Below, in pieces: positions 26,757-35,830 of a stretch of 64,000 bases of DNA (position 1 is the stretch's first letter; every line of letters starts with the position of its first letter). The DNA comes from CAYVKM01 sp964452045. GTDB taxonomy: Bacteria; Calditrichota; Calditrichia; RBG-13-44-9. Location of the stretch: the NCBI GenBank assembly GCA_964452045.1, contig CAYVKM010000001.1:36855-100854 (forward strand), given 5' to 3'. The notes under the pieces are model-generated. The model did not search any database. It saw only the letters and a list, made by a program, of their open reading frames with translations, and had not been told where the DNA came from. The translations under genes were made by a program, and so were the position numbers.

Positions 26757-28436
26757 TTATTTAGCCAGGAACATCTTTTTTGCCAGCCTCTGATCCCCGG
26801 CTATGAGTTCATAAATGTAAATACCTGTTGAGACCGGACTCCCGTTTTGATTGGTTCCGTTCCATTCAACTGTGTGAAATCCTTTTTCCATAAACTGATT
26901 AAGAACCGACTTAACTTTTTCTCCATTAACACTGTATATGCTAATAGTCACATTACCATCCCGGGGAAGGGCATAATTGATGGTTGTAGTAGGATTGAAC
27001 GGATTAGGATAATTCTGAAATAGCTCAAAATTTGCCGGGGTTAAGGTGACAGAAAAGTTCACAATATCTTTATCCGTTGGCATGACCCAGACATAATCAT
27101 AGTTAGAGATATCGGATAGATTATCATACTGATCTACTGCCTTCGCATAATAGTAAGCGGGATAAGATTCGCCCTGGATATATTCATCATCAACATAGTA
27201 GGTTGTGGTTATAGGATTAGTCGTCAAACGGACCCCTTGTGAAATTCGGGGAATATCGCGATATACATGGTAACCCTTTAAATCGGCTTCAGTATTAGCA
27301 TCCCAGTGAATTGTGGGGTGATTGTTAATACTAAAATCGACATAGAGGTTTTGTGGTGGCAACGGAGGAAAATCTTTTTGTTTAAGATAAAGTGCAGAAG
27401 ATCCGTACACGTAGACAACATAGATATCGTTATTATTGCAAGAAACTTGAGGTCTATATGAATATTCATTAATTGTTTCCGGAGTAGACCAATTTCCTTC
27501 CGAGTCTGGATAATAGCGATATTTATTGTACTCGTACACTAAATTAATTTTCCCATTTGCAGAACTATCCACATCCATTAATGGATCGGCATGATAATCA
27601 CTTAAAAGAGTGGAGCCCGTAGGCCAAGTTGTTGTTGACAGACCCCTCTCCTTAAGTTTCAACCTCCAATAGATGTCTACATCATTTTCAAAAGGTCCTT
27701 CATAGAAAAAACAGTACAATTTACCTATACCATTACTAGCAAATATTTTTTCACCACATGAAGCATAATCTACTAATTGCGCTGATCCAAAACTTATACT
27801 TGATCTATTTGCTTCCTTGGTATAAGCATAACCATAAACTAATGGTAAGATATTTGATGTGTTATAAGACACATGAACTTTTCCATCTGCTATTGTACCA
27901 GATAAAGTAACAGTGGGTGCACCACCAGAAGAGTATACATCCTGGACATAGTACCAAGAATCATCTTGCTTGTCATATAATCCAAACCGGACTTTATTTC
28001 CAGAATTTTCAGCCCAAGTAACATATATACCTTCATTATCGGCTACAGCATCCAACCCATTTGTTCCAGAATTTTCAAAAGAATATGGATTCCCGGTTGT
28101 CCAATTCTGTCCCGCATTGATGCTATATTTAATTCTTACCCTATCATTTTTAACGTATACAACATATATTGTACCGTCATGACCAGTGATTTTGGCATAT
28201 TCCCCCTCATTATCAATTGTAGCTGATCTTTGTTGAGTACCATTATAACTAAACAAATAATAATGTATGCCAGTACTATTTTCGATGACAACATGATTAC
28301 CATTAACGTCTGTAAATAGATCCATACGGTCATCCTCATTTAAGCCAATTTCAAGGTATGTTGCTGTTCGCCATGTTTGCGCATTTAAAAGAGTATATAT
28401 TAATATAGAAAAAATAATTATAGATATGATTTTCAT
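26757..28436 (-). CDS. Large secreted protein with fibronectin type III-like and C-terminal sorting domains
   Basis: A signal peptide (IISIIIFSILIYTLLNAQ) is followed by a long beta-rich region of about 330 residues that resembles sialidase/BNR-type propellers. A fibronectin type III-like module follows (near 355-450, with NLYVDFSINNHPTIHWD at its start). The C-terminus (about 465 onward) is the FlgD-like/type IX-type sorting domain that begins FQNYPNPFNPTTTI and ends in MFLAK. I prefer the ATG at 28436, which has GAGGG upstream, to the one at 28451 overlapping the previous gene. The protein is probably exported and surface-attached or released. It is cotranscribed with the gene at 28448-30187. 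The ligand or activity is unknown. Confidence 0.85.
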   Translation of the reverse strand: MKIISIIIFSILIYTLLNAQTWRTATYLEIGLNEDDRMDLFTDVNGNHVVIENSTGIHYYLFSYNGTQQRSATIDNEGEYAKITGHDGTIYVVYVKNDRVRIKYSINAGQNWTTGNPYSFENSGTNGLDAVADNEGIYVTWAENSGNKVRFGLYDKQDDSWYYVQDVYSSGGAPTVTLSGTIADGKVHVSYNTSNILPLVYGYAYTKEANRSSISFGSAQLVDYASCGEKIFASNGIGKLYCFFYEGPFENDVDIYWRLKLKERGLSTTTWPTGSTLLSDYHADPLMDVDSSANGKINLVYEYNKYRYYPDSEGNWSTPETINEYSYRPQVSCNNNDIYVVYVYGSSALYLKQKDFPPLPPQNLYVDFSINNHPTIHWDANTEADLKGYHVYRDIPRISQGVRLTTNPITTTYYVDDEYIQGESYPAYYYAKAVDQYDNLSDISNYDYVWVMPTDKDIVNFSVTLTPANFELFQNYPNPFNPTTTINYALPRDGNVTISIYSVNGEKVKSVLNQFMEKGFHTVEWNGTNQNGSPVSTGIYIYELIAGDQRLAKKMFLAK

Positions 28437-28447
28437 AATTAATACCC

Positions 28448-30187
28448 TCATTTTAAAATTATCAGTTTCTTAATATTAATTTTTTTTGAATTCGAATAGA
28501 TCAAATAATAAATTCCGCTGCTCACCTCCTTTCCATTGTTGTTTTTTCCATCCCACTGAATCCGATAATGACCCGGATTGTAACTCTGATTTCTAACTAA
28601 CGTTCTCACCTCCTTTCCAAGGTTGTCATAGAGAATAAAATTAATTGGGCCAGATTTCTCTATATCAAATCCAATGTTTGTCTGTGAATTGAGTGGATTG
28701 GGATAAACGCTAAAAATTTCCTTTTCAGAAATAGCTGGTTTATCATATCTGATATTCGTAAAAAATGTGGGTGCATATATTTTAACAAATCTTTCCGGGT
28801 ATATTACTGAATAACCACGAAGGCTTAGGAAAAGCAGTGGTTGAACATGATTATCCAAATACAAAAAGTTGATGCTTTCAAATTTATGAGGAACAGGATC
28901 ATTTGATTTTTTTTGTGCATAAAATATTTCAAATTGACCAGGAGATCCTGCTTTTAAAACAATAAATGCATTGGAAAATGCCAATACCAGCTCATCCTGA
29001 TCGTCTACATCAACATCATAGGCATAACCCTGGGCCAGGCCGAAGAATTCTGCCCCCAGAATAATAATATTTGCTACCTCTGTATACTGGTTATTCCCAA
29101 TGGTTTCAAATTGTTGAATCTTATAATACCCGATATCACTGGTACCGATGAAAAATTCTGGCTTTCCATTTCCGTCAATGTCATTCGTCCCCACCACAAT
29201 ATGGGCATTATACATAGGAAGGGAATCATGCCAGATTGGCTGGTACAGATCGTTTCCAACACATTCTATAACATCTATGTTGCCCTCCAAACTACCGGTA
29301 ACATACTCCATTTTCCCATCCATGTCAAAATCGCCAATCGCAAATCCCTCCTTATATTCATTTTTGGTTTTATGATAAAATTTCCAGGAAAGGTTGTGTA
29401 TGCTACTGTCATATTCGGATACCATACTGCTGAAGTAATCCATGGTATCGTCAGTGACAGGATTAAAGGCGATACCCATGTGTAATAGCTCAGGAATGCC
29501 ATCCTGGTCCAGGTCTACTATCTTTTCATCATGTGTAATATTTGTATATATCGGTTCTTCAAGATATTCAAAGTTTAACCTGATTTGAAAAATACCGGCG
29601 TCAAAACATTCATAGTTTTTTATTCTGCCTGGACCGCCTGATTTAAAAAAATTCATTTCTTTTATTCCATCCCCATCAAAATCGGATATACCAAACGGCA
29701 TTGATAAAAAACTATCCGGTATAGTAGCCTTAAGGCTAAAAGTACTGTCAGGATTCAGCTCATAAATTATACCATTTGAAATTTCCAATTGCGGATTTAT
29801 ATAAGTACCGGCAATCTCTGGCCAGCCATCGTTATCTAGGTCCCCCACAATCAATTCGGAACCATTGTTCGCACATACTTCCAGCCAGGTCCAATATCTG
29901 TATTTCCATTCGTAGATAGAAGTATCAATGCTGTCAACATCTATCACCAAATTGGCACTATTCAGATCTGGTGTAAAGTTGGTTTTGCCAATAAAATATT
30001 TCCTGGTTGAACCCGTATATCTGTCAGTTAACTGGACGATATCAGCCCCAATAAAAGAGACAATGTACTGACTTTTTATTTTTTGCAATTCTTTACTTAT
30101 TTGATCGCTCCTGATATTATGGATAAGAAGATTAAAAAATATTAAAATAAGATAAAATATCCGAAATTTTCTAAAAATAGATCCCAT
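28448..30187 (-). CDS. Secreted FG-GAP/VCBS-repeat protein with C-terminal sorting domain
   Basis: After a signal peptide (near residues 8-27), the sequence carries at least five calcium-binding-like FG-GAP/VCBS repeats. They are recognised from motifs such as GDLDNDGWPEI, SDFDGDGIKEM, VDLDQDGIPEL, GDFDMDGKMEY and NDIDGNGKPEF, which build a beta-propeller. The C-terminal ~90 residues form a FlgD-like sorting domain with YPNPLNSQTNI and a final IKKLIILK. Such proteins are exported surface or extracellular proteins, often binding carbohydrate or protein partners. The downstream gene starts at or just beyond its stop codon and has the same terminal domain, so the two form a secreted pair. Base composition here is AT-richer than in the purine cluster. 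Confidence 0.87.
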   Translation of the reverse strand: MGSIFRKFRIFYLILIFFNLLIHNIRSDQISKELQKIKSQYIVSFIGADIVQLTDRYTGSTRKYFIGKTNFTPDLNSANLVIDVDSIDTSIYEWKYRYWTWLEVCANNGSELIVGDLDNDGWPEIAGTYINPQLEISNGIIYELNPDSTFSLKATIPDSFLSMPFGISDFDGDGIKEMNFFKSGGPGRIKNYECFDAGIFQIRLNFEYLEEPIYTNITHDEKIVDLDQDGIPELLHMGIAFNPVTDDTMDYFSSMVSEYDSSIHNLSWKFYHKTKNEYKEGFAIGDFDMDGKMEYVTGSLEGNIDVIECVGNDLYQPIWHDSLPMYNAHIVVGTNDIDGNGKPEFFIGTSDIGYYKIQQFETIGNNQYTEVANIIILGAEFFGLAQGYAYDVDVDDQDELVLAFSNAFIVLKAGSPGQFEIFYAQKKSNDPVPHKFESINFLYLDNHVQPLLFLSLRGYSVIYPERFVKIYAPTFFTNIRYDKPAISEKEIFSVYPNPLNSQTNIGFDIEKSGPINFILYDNLGKEVRTLVRNQSYNPGHYRIQWDGKNNNGKEVSSGIYYLIYSNSKKINIKKLIILK

Positions 30188-30633
30188 GCTAATTTCTTAT
30201 TATAAATTCCCCAACATTAGTTTATCATTCCCACAGCGGGAACCTAAGTTACCTGTATATCTTTATATTAAAGACAAATCAATTTTATCAAACAGTATAT
30301 ATTGAAGATTGAATTGGAATCCGAAAAGGAAAGAAGTGGCATTTATAAACATAATTGCCTCCGGGAGGGCTCTCCTGCCCCCCCCCCTCTTTTTTATTTT
30401 AACATTCGTTTTTAAGATACAACTCTAAAATATTTTTGTCAAGAAAAAACCGTGGTATTTTTAGATTTTTAATACCAATTAAGAACTTGAATTCAATTTA
30501 AAATTAGTGTTAGATTAACAGGAAGTAGATAATTATTATTGCGAATAATCACTTGCATCAATTTCCGGAATGACAGAATTTCAATTCACCCAGGCATTCC
30601 TAAATACAAATATCGGAAGAGAAGAAATGATAA
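30188..30633. other. Gene-free stretch with a C10 tract and GC-rich hairpin
   Basis: This 446-base stretch upstream of the secreted-protein pair contains a run of ten cytosines (30378-30387). The run is part of an imperfect GC hairpin: GGGAGGGC pairs with GCCCCCCC, followed on the plus strand by TCTTTTTTATTTT. That could be an intrinsic terminator on the plus strand, although no plus-strand gene precedes it. It could also be a slippage-prone tract about 190 bases upstream of the minus-strand gene start. The rest is AT-rich, with no gene or RNA that I recognise. Confidence 0.45.
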
Positions 30634-31011
30634 TTATAAATGTTTGAACGCGGCCATGGCCAGCAGAAGCCAGCCGGCCAGAAAGGATAGTCCACCCAGC
30701 GGGGTAACGGCTCCCAGCCAGCGAATACCACTTATACTTAAAAGATAGAGACTGCCGCTGAAAAGCACGATCCCGGCGCAAATAAACCAGCCGGACCAGT
30801 TGATCAGCAGGGAATCCGATGTCCAGCGGGAGATGATCCCGATCAGGATAAGTCCCAGGGCATGCATCATGTGATATTTTACCCCGGTCTAGTAGGTCGC
30901 CAGCATCTGTTCGTTTAATTTGCTTTGCAATCCATGGGCGCCGAACGCTCCCAGGGCCACCGCCAGAAAAGCATTCAGACTGCCCAGTATGATAAATATT
31001 TTGCTCATCAT
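30634..31011 (-). pseudogene. DUF423 membrane protein gene interrupted by an in-frame amber codon
   Basis: Reading from the ATG at 31011 gives a complete DUF423-type small membrane protein of 125 codons: an N-terminal helix with LGSLNAFLAVALGAFGAHGL, then TGVKYHMMHALG, and two further hydrophobic helices ending in MAAFKHL. Codon 41 is TAG (complement of 30889-30891), just before TGV. In relatives a charged or polar residue is usual there, so one base change from CAG, GAG or AAG explains it. The start overlaps the mutS2 stop by 4 bases, so the gene was translationally coupled. It may be a pseudogene, a readthrough case, or a sequence error. The downstream ATGs at codons 47-48 could still give a 78-residue fragment. 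Confidence 0.85.
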
Positions 31012-33401
31012 TCACCCGATTCTTTTTTCAGTTTGACCACCGTTACCCCGGTATCCCCTTCACCCCATTTCCCCAGACGCTTTTTCTCCACCCGCTTGTC
31101 CCGGTTCAGAAAATCGTTTACCTTCTGGCGCAGGATCCCGGTTCCCTTTCCATGAATAATTCGTACCTCGTCCCAACCCTGGTTCAGGGCCTGATCCAGG
31201 TAACGGCTGGTAGCCTCGATCGCTTCGTAGGAATCCATTCCCCGTAAATCCAGCTCCGGTAAAATACCTTCGGCCAATTTCTCCTGACCCCTGGTCTCCT
31301 GCCGGAAAATCCGGCGGGACTCCAGCGATTCCTTTTCCAGTTTGCGCAGACCGAATAAATCCAGCTGCATTCGCTTCTCATCCACCAGCACCCACACTTT
31401 ATTGTCCTCACCCGGCTCATTTAAAACTTCCCCTTCTTCCCGCAGAGCTTCAATCCACACCACATCCCCCTGGTGAAACTCTCCCGCAGCCACCGGTTTG
31501 GGAGTGGTTTCTTCCAGAATATCATCTATATTCTGCTGAAGTTCTTTTACTTCCCGGTGTGCCCGGGCAATCTGCTCTTTTCCGGCCTGGGATTTCCGGA
31601 TCTCCGCTACCAGCTTTTCGATCCGGGCATTGGCCTCGTCCACAATCCTTTTGGCCTCTTCCGCCGCTTTGCGCCGCTGCTCGATCTTTTCCCGTTTTAA
31701 TCGGTTGCGTTCCCCCTCATACAAAGAGCGCAGACCTTCGGCTTCGGACAGTTTAATGCTCCACTCCCGCTGTTCCTTTTCCGCCTGCTGCAATTTCTCA
31801 TTCAGATCCAGGATCAGGTTCTCCAGTTGTCCCTTATCCGGCCCGACAATTTTTTCCGCCTGTTTAATGATATCATCCGGCAAACCATAGCGCCGGGCAA
31901 TCTCAAAGGCATAACTGCTGCCGGGTGTGCCGGTCTTCAGACGATACACTGGCTGCAGGGTATCCAGATCAAATTCCATTGAGGCATTTTCCACGCCCTC
32001 CGCCGAATAAGCAAAGGCTTTCAGCTCACCATGGTGGGTGGTGGCGATGGTCAACACCCGGCGATCGGTCAGTTCCTTAATAAAGGCAATGGCCAACGCA
32101 GAACCTTCCCGGGGATCGGTGCCGGTGCCGATCTCATCCACCAGCACCAAAGTATTGGGATTGGCCTCCGCCAGTATCTGCTTTAAACGGATGATATGGG
32201 CGGAAAAGGTGCTCAAATCCTGCTCGATGTTCTGCCGGTCGCCGATATCCACCAGCACATCTTCCAGCAGGGAAATGCTGCTGTCCGGATTTACCGGGAT
32301 ATGCAGCCCCATCTGGGCCATGATCTGCAGCAGACCAGCCGTTTTCAGGGCTACTGTTTTACCCCCGGCATTGGGACCGGTAATCACCAGTGTGCGGAAA
32401 CTTTCTCCTAGCACAATGTCCGACGGCACCACGTTGTGATGGCCAATCTTCAGAATCAACAGGGGATGCCGGGCCTGGTACAGCCGGATCTCCGGTTTAT
32501 TCGAGATCGACGGGGCGCAAGCCTTCATGGCCAGGGAAAGTCTGGCCCGGGCATGGATATAATCCAGGATACCAAAATTCTCGATAGCATAAAAGATGTC
32601 GTTGCGCACCTCGCGGATCAGGCCGGAGAGAAAACGGAAAATGCGGATGATTTCTTTGCGCTCCTCCATCTTCAGGTTTTGAATCTGATTGCTGATCCGC
32701 AGCGTTTCCATTGGTTCCATAAAAACCGTGGCGCCGGTGCCGGACGTCCCGTGCACGATCCCGTTGATCTTGCCGGCAAACTGCTGCTGGATTCCCAGCA
32801 CCATACGACCGTCCCGCAAGGTGACGATATCGTCCTGCGAAAATTCAGAATAACGCTTCAGTACCTTCAGCAACACGTTTTTCTGATCTCCTTCCAGCTG
32901 AAGTATTTCCTTGCGGATGCGTCGCAACTCCGGACTGGCATTCTCCTGGATCTCTCCCTGATTATCGATGGTTTTCTCGATCTCCGCCACAATCCGCTTA
33001 TGCTGATGGATTCTACTACCATATTCCCACAACAGGGAAAAATTTTCCCGGTAAGAATTCAGGTAAGCATTCATATCGGCAAAACACGAAAGATTGATTT
33101 TCACCTGGTTTAGTTCGGACCCTTCCAGAAAGGCATCTTCCGGTTTTATCTTATTCAGCAGGGGACGAATATCAGGTAGTTCGGAAACCGGAATTCCGGA
33201 ATCCCGCGATATGATCTCAACCATCTCGGTCACTTCATCCAGTTTCCGGCGAAGTTTATCCGGATCACGCTCCAGCATAACCCGGGCAAGGGGATCTTTA
33301 CCGTAGGCGCTGCGGATCAGGTTTTCTAATTTTTCGAACAGGGAAGGGAGTTCAAGTTGAATGTAATTATCGTTATTCAGAATTGAGGGAATTTTTTCCA
33401 T
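31008..33401 (-). CDS. mutS2: MutS2-family ATPase with Smr nuclease domain
   Basis: The 797-residue protein has the MutS-type core and clamp regions, the Walker A motif TGPNAGGKTVALK, Walker B VLVDEIGTGTDPREG, and the following signature histidine in TTHHGELK. A long coiled coil follows (about 515-630). The C-terminal Smr domain begins LDLRGMDSYEA and has the conserved IIHGKGTG motif. MutS2 does not act in mismatch repair; it is linked to suppression of recombination or to rescue of collided ribosomes, depending on the species. It overlaps cvpA by 29 bases upstream and the DUF423 gene by 4 bases downstream, so the three form one operon. Confidence 0.95.
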   Translation of the reverse strand: MEKIPSILNNDNYIQLELPSLFEKLENLIRSAYGKDPLARVMLERDPDKLRRKLDEVTEMVEIISRDSGIPVSELPDIRPLLNKIKPEDAFLEGSELNQVKINLSCFADMNAYLNSYRENFSLLWEYGSRIHQHKRIVAEIEKTIDNQGEIQENASPELRRIRKEILQLEGDQKNVLLKVLKRYSEFSQDDIVTLRDGRMVLGIQQQFAGKINGIVHGTSGTGATVFMEPMETLRISNQIQNLKMEERKEIIRIFRFLSGLIREVRNDIFYAIENFGILDYIHARARLSLAMKACAPSISNKPEIRLYQARHPLLILKIGHHNVVPSDIVLGESFRTLVITGPNAGGKTVALKTAGLLQIMAQMGLHIPVNPDSSISLLEDVLVDIGDRQNIEQDLSTFSAHIIRLKQILAEANPNTLVLVDEIGTGTDPREGSALAIAFIKELTDRRVLTIATTHHGELKAFAYSAEGVENASMEFDLDTLQPVYRLKTGTPGSSYAFEIARRYGLPDDIIKQAEKIVGPDKGQLENLILDLNEKLQQAEKEQREWSIKLSEAEGLRSLYEGERNRLKREKIEQRRKAAEEAKRIVDEANARIEKLVAEIRKSQAGKEQIARAHREVKELQQNIDDILEETTPKPVAAGEFHQGDVVWIEALREEGEVLNEPGEDNKVWVLVDEKRMQLDLFGLRKLEKESLESRRIFRQETRGQEKLAEGILPELDLRGMDSYEAIEATSRYLDQALNQGWDEVRIIHGKGTGILRQKVNDFLNRDKRVEKKRLGKWGEGDTGVTVVKLKKESGE

Positions 33402-33972
33402 AAAAAAAGTATTTTATAATTTCTTCACTCAACTTGCCTTCGGCATCCTTGAGGGAATTGGTAATTTTCTTTTCCAGATCGTTTGAATGAACATTAAAAC
33501 CGGTAAAGAAATTGTAAGCAGAAGGAATTAATTTTTGCAACGGTTCATACATCAGACTTTTATCACGCACATTGTCCAGTGCGCCCTGAAAAGGTAGGAA
33601 ACCAATGAGCAGCAGGATCAGACTAATCAGCAGGGCACCTTTCAGGCCACCCACCAGACCACCCAGCAGCCGGTTTAACCAGCCCAGAAATATGGTCTCA
33701 CTCAGTTTGCTCAGAATCCCGGCCAGCAGCCGGCTGGAAATATACACCCCGATAAAGATGAGAATAAAACTGATAAAGGGCCAGATGAAGGTTGGGATTC
33801 CCGGAATCAGCGAATTCAGCAATTTTCCAATGGGTGCAAATCCGATCAGGGCCAGAAACAGGCCGCCGATGATCCCGATAAATCCGAGCACCTCACGGAA
33901 AAAGCCTTTCCAGATACCTGCCAGAATAAAGATGGACAGGATAAGGCCAAAGATGATATCCAGAGAATTCAT
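33373..33972 (-). CDS. cvpA: CvpA family membrane protein
   Basis: The protein has four predicted transmembrane helices (near 5-22, 28-46, 62-85 and 105-127) and the CvpA-family pattern: DIIFGLILSIFILAGIWKGF at the N-terminus and the glycine-rich LNRLLGGLVGGLKG before helix 4. The ~60-residue C-terminal tail is predicted to be soluble. CvpA homologues are inner-membrane proteins associated with colicin V production and, more generally, with envelope stress; their molecular activity is unclear. The end of the gene lies inside the start of mutS2, a conserved pairing in many bacteria. A terminator of the yqeY unit lies just upstream (34011-34030), so cvpA probably has its own promoter. Confidence 0.9.
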   Translation of the reverse strand: MNSLDIIFGLILSIFILAGIWKGFFREVLGFIGIIGGLFLALIGFAPIGKLLNSLIPGIPTFIWPFISFILIFIGVYISSRLLAGILSKLSETIFLGWLNRLLGGLVGGLKGALLISLILLLIGFLPFQGALDNVRDKSLMYEPLQKLIPSAYNFFTGFNVHSNDLEKKITNSLKDAEGKLSEEIIKYFFYGKNSLNSE

Positions 33973-34010
33973 GCCGTATTTTATTTATTTCGATCAAAGA
34001 TAAATAAAAA

Positions 34011-34030
34011 ACGGGCTTTTGCAAGCCCGT
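34011..34030 (-). terminator. Intrinsic terminator after rpsU-yqeY
   Basis: On the minus strand ACGGGCTT and AAGCCCGT form a perfect 8-base-pair stem with a short loop, followed by TTTTTTATTTA. It lies about 70 bases downstream of the yqeY stop codon and about 40 bases before the cvpA start codon. It should end the rpsU-yqeY transcript. Confidence 0.85.
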
Positions 34031-34101
34031 ATTAAAAAACTCCGAAAATTTTCATCACGTCTCAACCTTCGGATGCGGTCGAGACCAGGGGTCTGACATG
34101 A

Positions 34102-34551
34102 TTATAAGGCGGCCAGTTTTTGTTGAACCACGGTTTGTACCAGTCGGCCGTCGGCTCTTCCTTTTACCTGTCCCATTATCTTTCCCATAACCTTACCCAT
34201 ATCACCGGGAGAGGTAGCGCCGACTTCCTTGATCACCTGATCCACCAGTTCGGCAATCTTTTCTTCCGTGAGTTGCTCGGGAAGATAGGAATGGATAATT
34301 TCCAGCTCTTGTTCTTCCTCAGCCGCCCGATCCAACCGGTTCACCGCCTTGAATTGTTCAATGGATTCCTTCCGTTTCTTGGCAGCACTCATCAATGCCT
34401 GAATCTCTTCTTCATCGGTTAAGGGATGTCCCTTATCGATCTCCAGGTTCTTGAACTGGGCGCGCAACCCACGGACGGTTTCCAGCCGCAGCTTCTCTCC
34501 GGCTTTCATAGCCGCTTTCATATCATCCATTAATTTTTGCTGAATGCTCAT
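34102..34551 (-). CDS. yqeY: GatB/YqeY domain protein
   Basis: The 149-residue protein is a stand-alone GatB/YqeY domain, recognised from the N-terminal DMKAAMKAGEKLRLETVRGL helix and the C-terminal GDMGKVMGKIMGQVKGRADG segment, which resembles the tRNA-binding tail of the amidotransferase subunit GatB. It may interact with tRNA or aminoacyl-tRNA, but its role is not established. It follows rpsU by 22 bases; rpsU-yqeY is a common pairing. A terminator follows at 34011-34030. Confidence 0.93.
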   Translation of the reverse strand: MSIQQKLMDDMKAAMKAGEKLRLETVRGLRAQFKNLEIDKGHPLTDEEEIQALMSAAKKRKESIEQFKAVNRLDRAAEEEQELEIIHSYLPEQLTEEKIAELVDQVIKEVGATSPGDMGKVMGKIMGQVKGRADGRLVQTVVQQKLAAL

Positions 34552-34573
34552 GTCAAATTACCAGCTGCTGTGT

Positions 34574-34768
34574 TTAGCGTTGTTCCGCCATGATTTTTCT
34601 TATTTTGCGCCGTGCCGCATTTTCCTTCCGCTTGCGCTGTTCGCTGGGTTTCTCAAAATGTTGATGCTTCTTATAATCCGACATTAATCCGGATTTTTCG
34701 CACGCTTTGGTAAACCGCCGAAGCGCTTTTTCAAAAGGTTCGTTATCACGGACCTTAACGTGAATCAT
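34574..34768 (-). CDS. rpsU: 30S ribosomal protein bS21
   Basis: The 64-residue basic protein has the bS21 pattern: the N-terminal VKVRDNEPFEKALRRF and a C-terminal Arg/Lys-rich helix (KRKENAARRKIRK). It binds the 30S platform near the anti-Shine-Dalgarno region of 16S rRNA and aids initiation. It is the first gene of the short rpsU-yqeY unit and lies 46 bases after the TPR gene on the same strand. Confidence 0.96.
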   Translation of the reverse strand: MIHVKVRDNEPFEKALRRFTKACEKSGLMSDYKKHQHFEKPSEQRKRKENAARRKIRKIMAEQR

Positions 34769-34814
34769 GCTTGTTGCCGACCCCCTTTCAGAGCGGTTAA
34801 AATTTTGTTCTCTT

Positions 34815-35672
34815 CTATTTTTTAAGAAGATCTATTTCATATAAAGCAGATTGCTTCCAGGTTCTGTCCCGCGAAGCTGCTTCATAATAGGCCATAGCTT
34901 TGGATTTATCTCCACTGTTTTTATAAATCTCACCCAGGCCAAAATTGGCTGCGCCTTTAACATAACTCTGGGTGGTATTCGCAATAGCATTGTTGTAGGC
35001 CTCAATCGCTTTCTGATCCTGGTTTAATTTTGCCAGGGCATCTCCCAGACGAAGATAAATTGTTCCTTTAGCCGTTCGGCGTTTTTCATATTTCAGCGCA
35101 TTCTCAAAGGAGTTGACCGCAGCAGAATATTCCCTGACCTGATGCTGGGCGGTGCCCAAATCCAGCCAGGCGGTGGTATAATCCTGTTCCGCTTCCACTG
35201 CTTTTTGAAAATAGGGAATGGCATTCCGATAATCCTTCTGCTCCAGGTAAACAAATCCTATCTCAAAATTTGCCTTGGCATCATTCGGATCGATACCCAG
35301 GGCAGCCTTAAACGTATTGAGGGCTTCATCATACTTTTGCTGGTCGCTGTACAACTTCCCCAGTGCAACATAGGCCGAAACCATCTTGTCATTATTATTG
35401 ATGGCGGATTTATAGCTCTGCTCGGCTTTAGCAAAGTCATTATTATATTTATAAGCAATCCCGAGTGCATAATAGGCAACTGCCAATGTGGGATCTTTCT
35501 TTACTGCTTCATTTAACTTCACAATCGCATCATTGGTCTGTTTCCGCTTTAAAAGACTAATTCCCTCATTGTACAATTTCTGCGCCTCAACCTTGGTATC
35601 TTCCTGGGTAAACGCCGAAGCGACAAAAATCAAGCTCAAAATTACTGCGATGAGTACATAAGTCCTTTTCAT
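34815..35672 (-). CDS. Exported tetratricopeptide-repeat protein
   Basis: A signal peptide (about residues 1-21, cleavage near ASAFT) precedes about seven TPR units covering the rest of the 285 residues. Typical pairs are AVAYYALGIAYKYNNDFAKAE and KANFEIGFVYLEQKDYRNAI. TPR arrays bind partner proteins; no catalytic domain is present. A good GGAGG-like ribosome-binding site precedes the ATG. It lies between efp and rpsU on the same strand, with 158 bases separating it from efp, so it may have its own promoter. The partner cannot be predicted. Confidence 0.9.
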   Translation of the reverse strand: MKRTYVLIAVILSLIFVASAFTQEDTKVEAQKLYNEGISLLKRKQTNDAIVKLNEAVKKDPTLAVAYYALGIAYKYNNDFAKAEQSYKSAINNNDKMVSAYVALGKLYSDQQKYDEALNTFKAALGIDPNDAKANFEIGFVYLEQKDYRNAIPYFQKAVEAEQDYTTAWLDLGTAQHQVREYSAAVNSFENALKYEKRRTAKGTIYLRLGDALAKLNQDQKAIEAYNNAIANTTQSYVKGAANFGLGEIYKNSGDKSKAMAYYEAASRDRTWKQSALYEIDLLKK

Positions 35673-35830
35673 TTGACCTCCTTCTGTAAAATTAGACGAA
35701 AAATATAATGGTCAATACCTGAATTTGCAACTTTGAAATCTTTTCGTTTTATGAACCCAAAAAATGCTGCTGTTGTTCCCGATATACCTTTCTGAATGGA
35801 TTTTTGAAAATTCACTCCCCCGATCGCCAT

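Noticed and set aside
30581..31015. 144-codon minus-strand open frame overlapping the DUF423 gene
   Set aside because: It is in another frame than the recognisable DUF423 sequence and has no protein-like pattern; it is a shadow of the disrupted gene.
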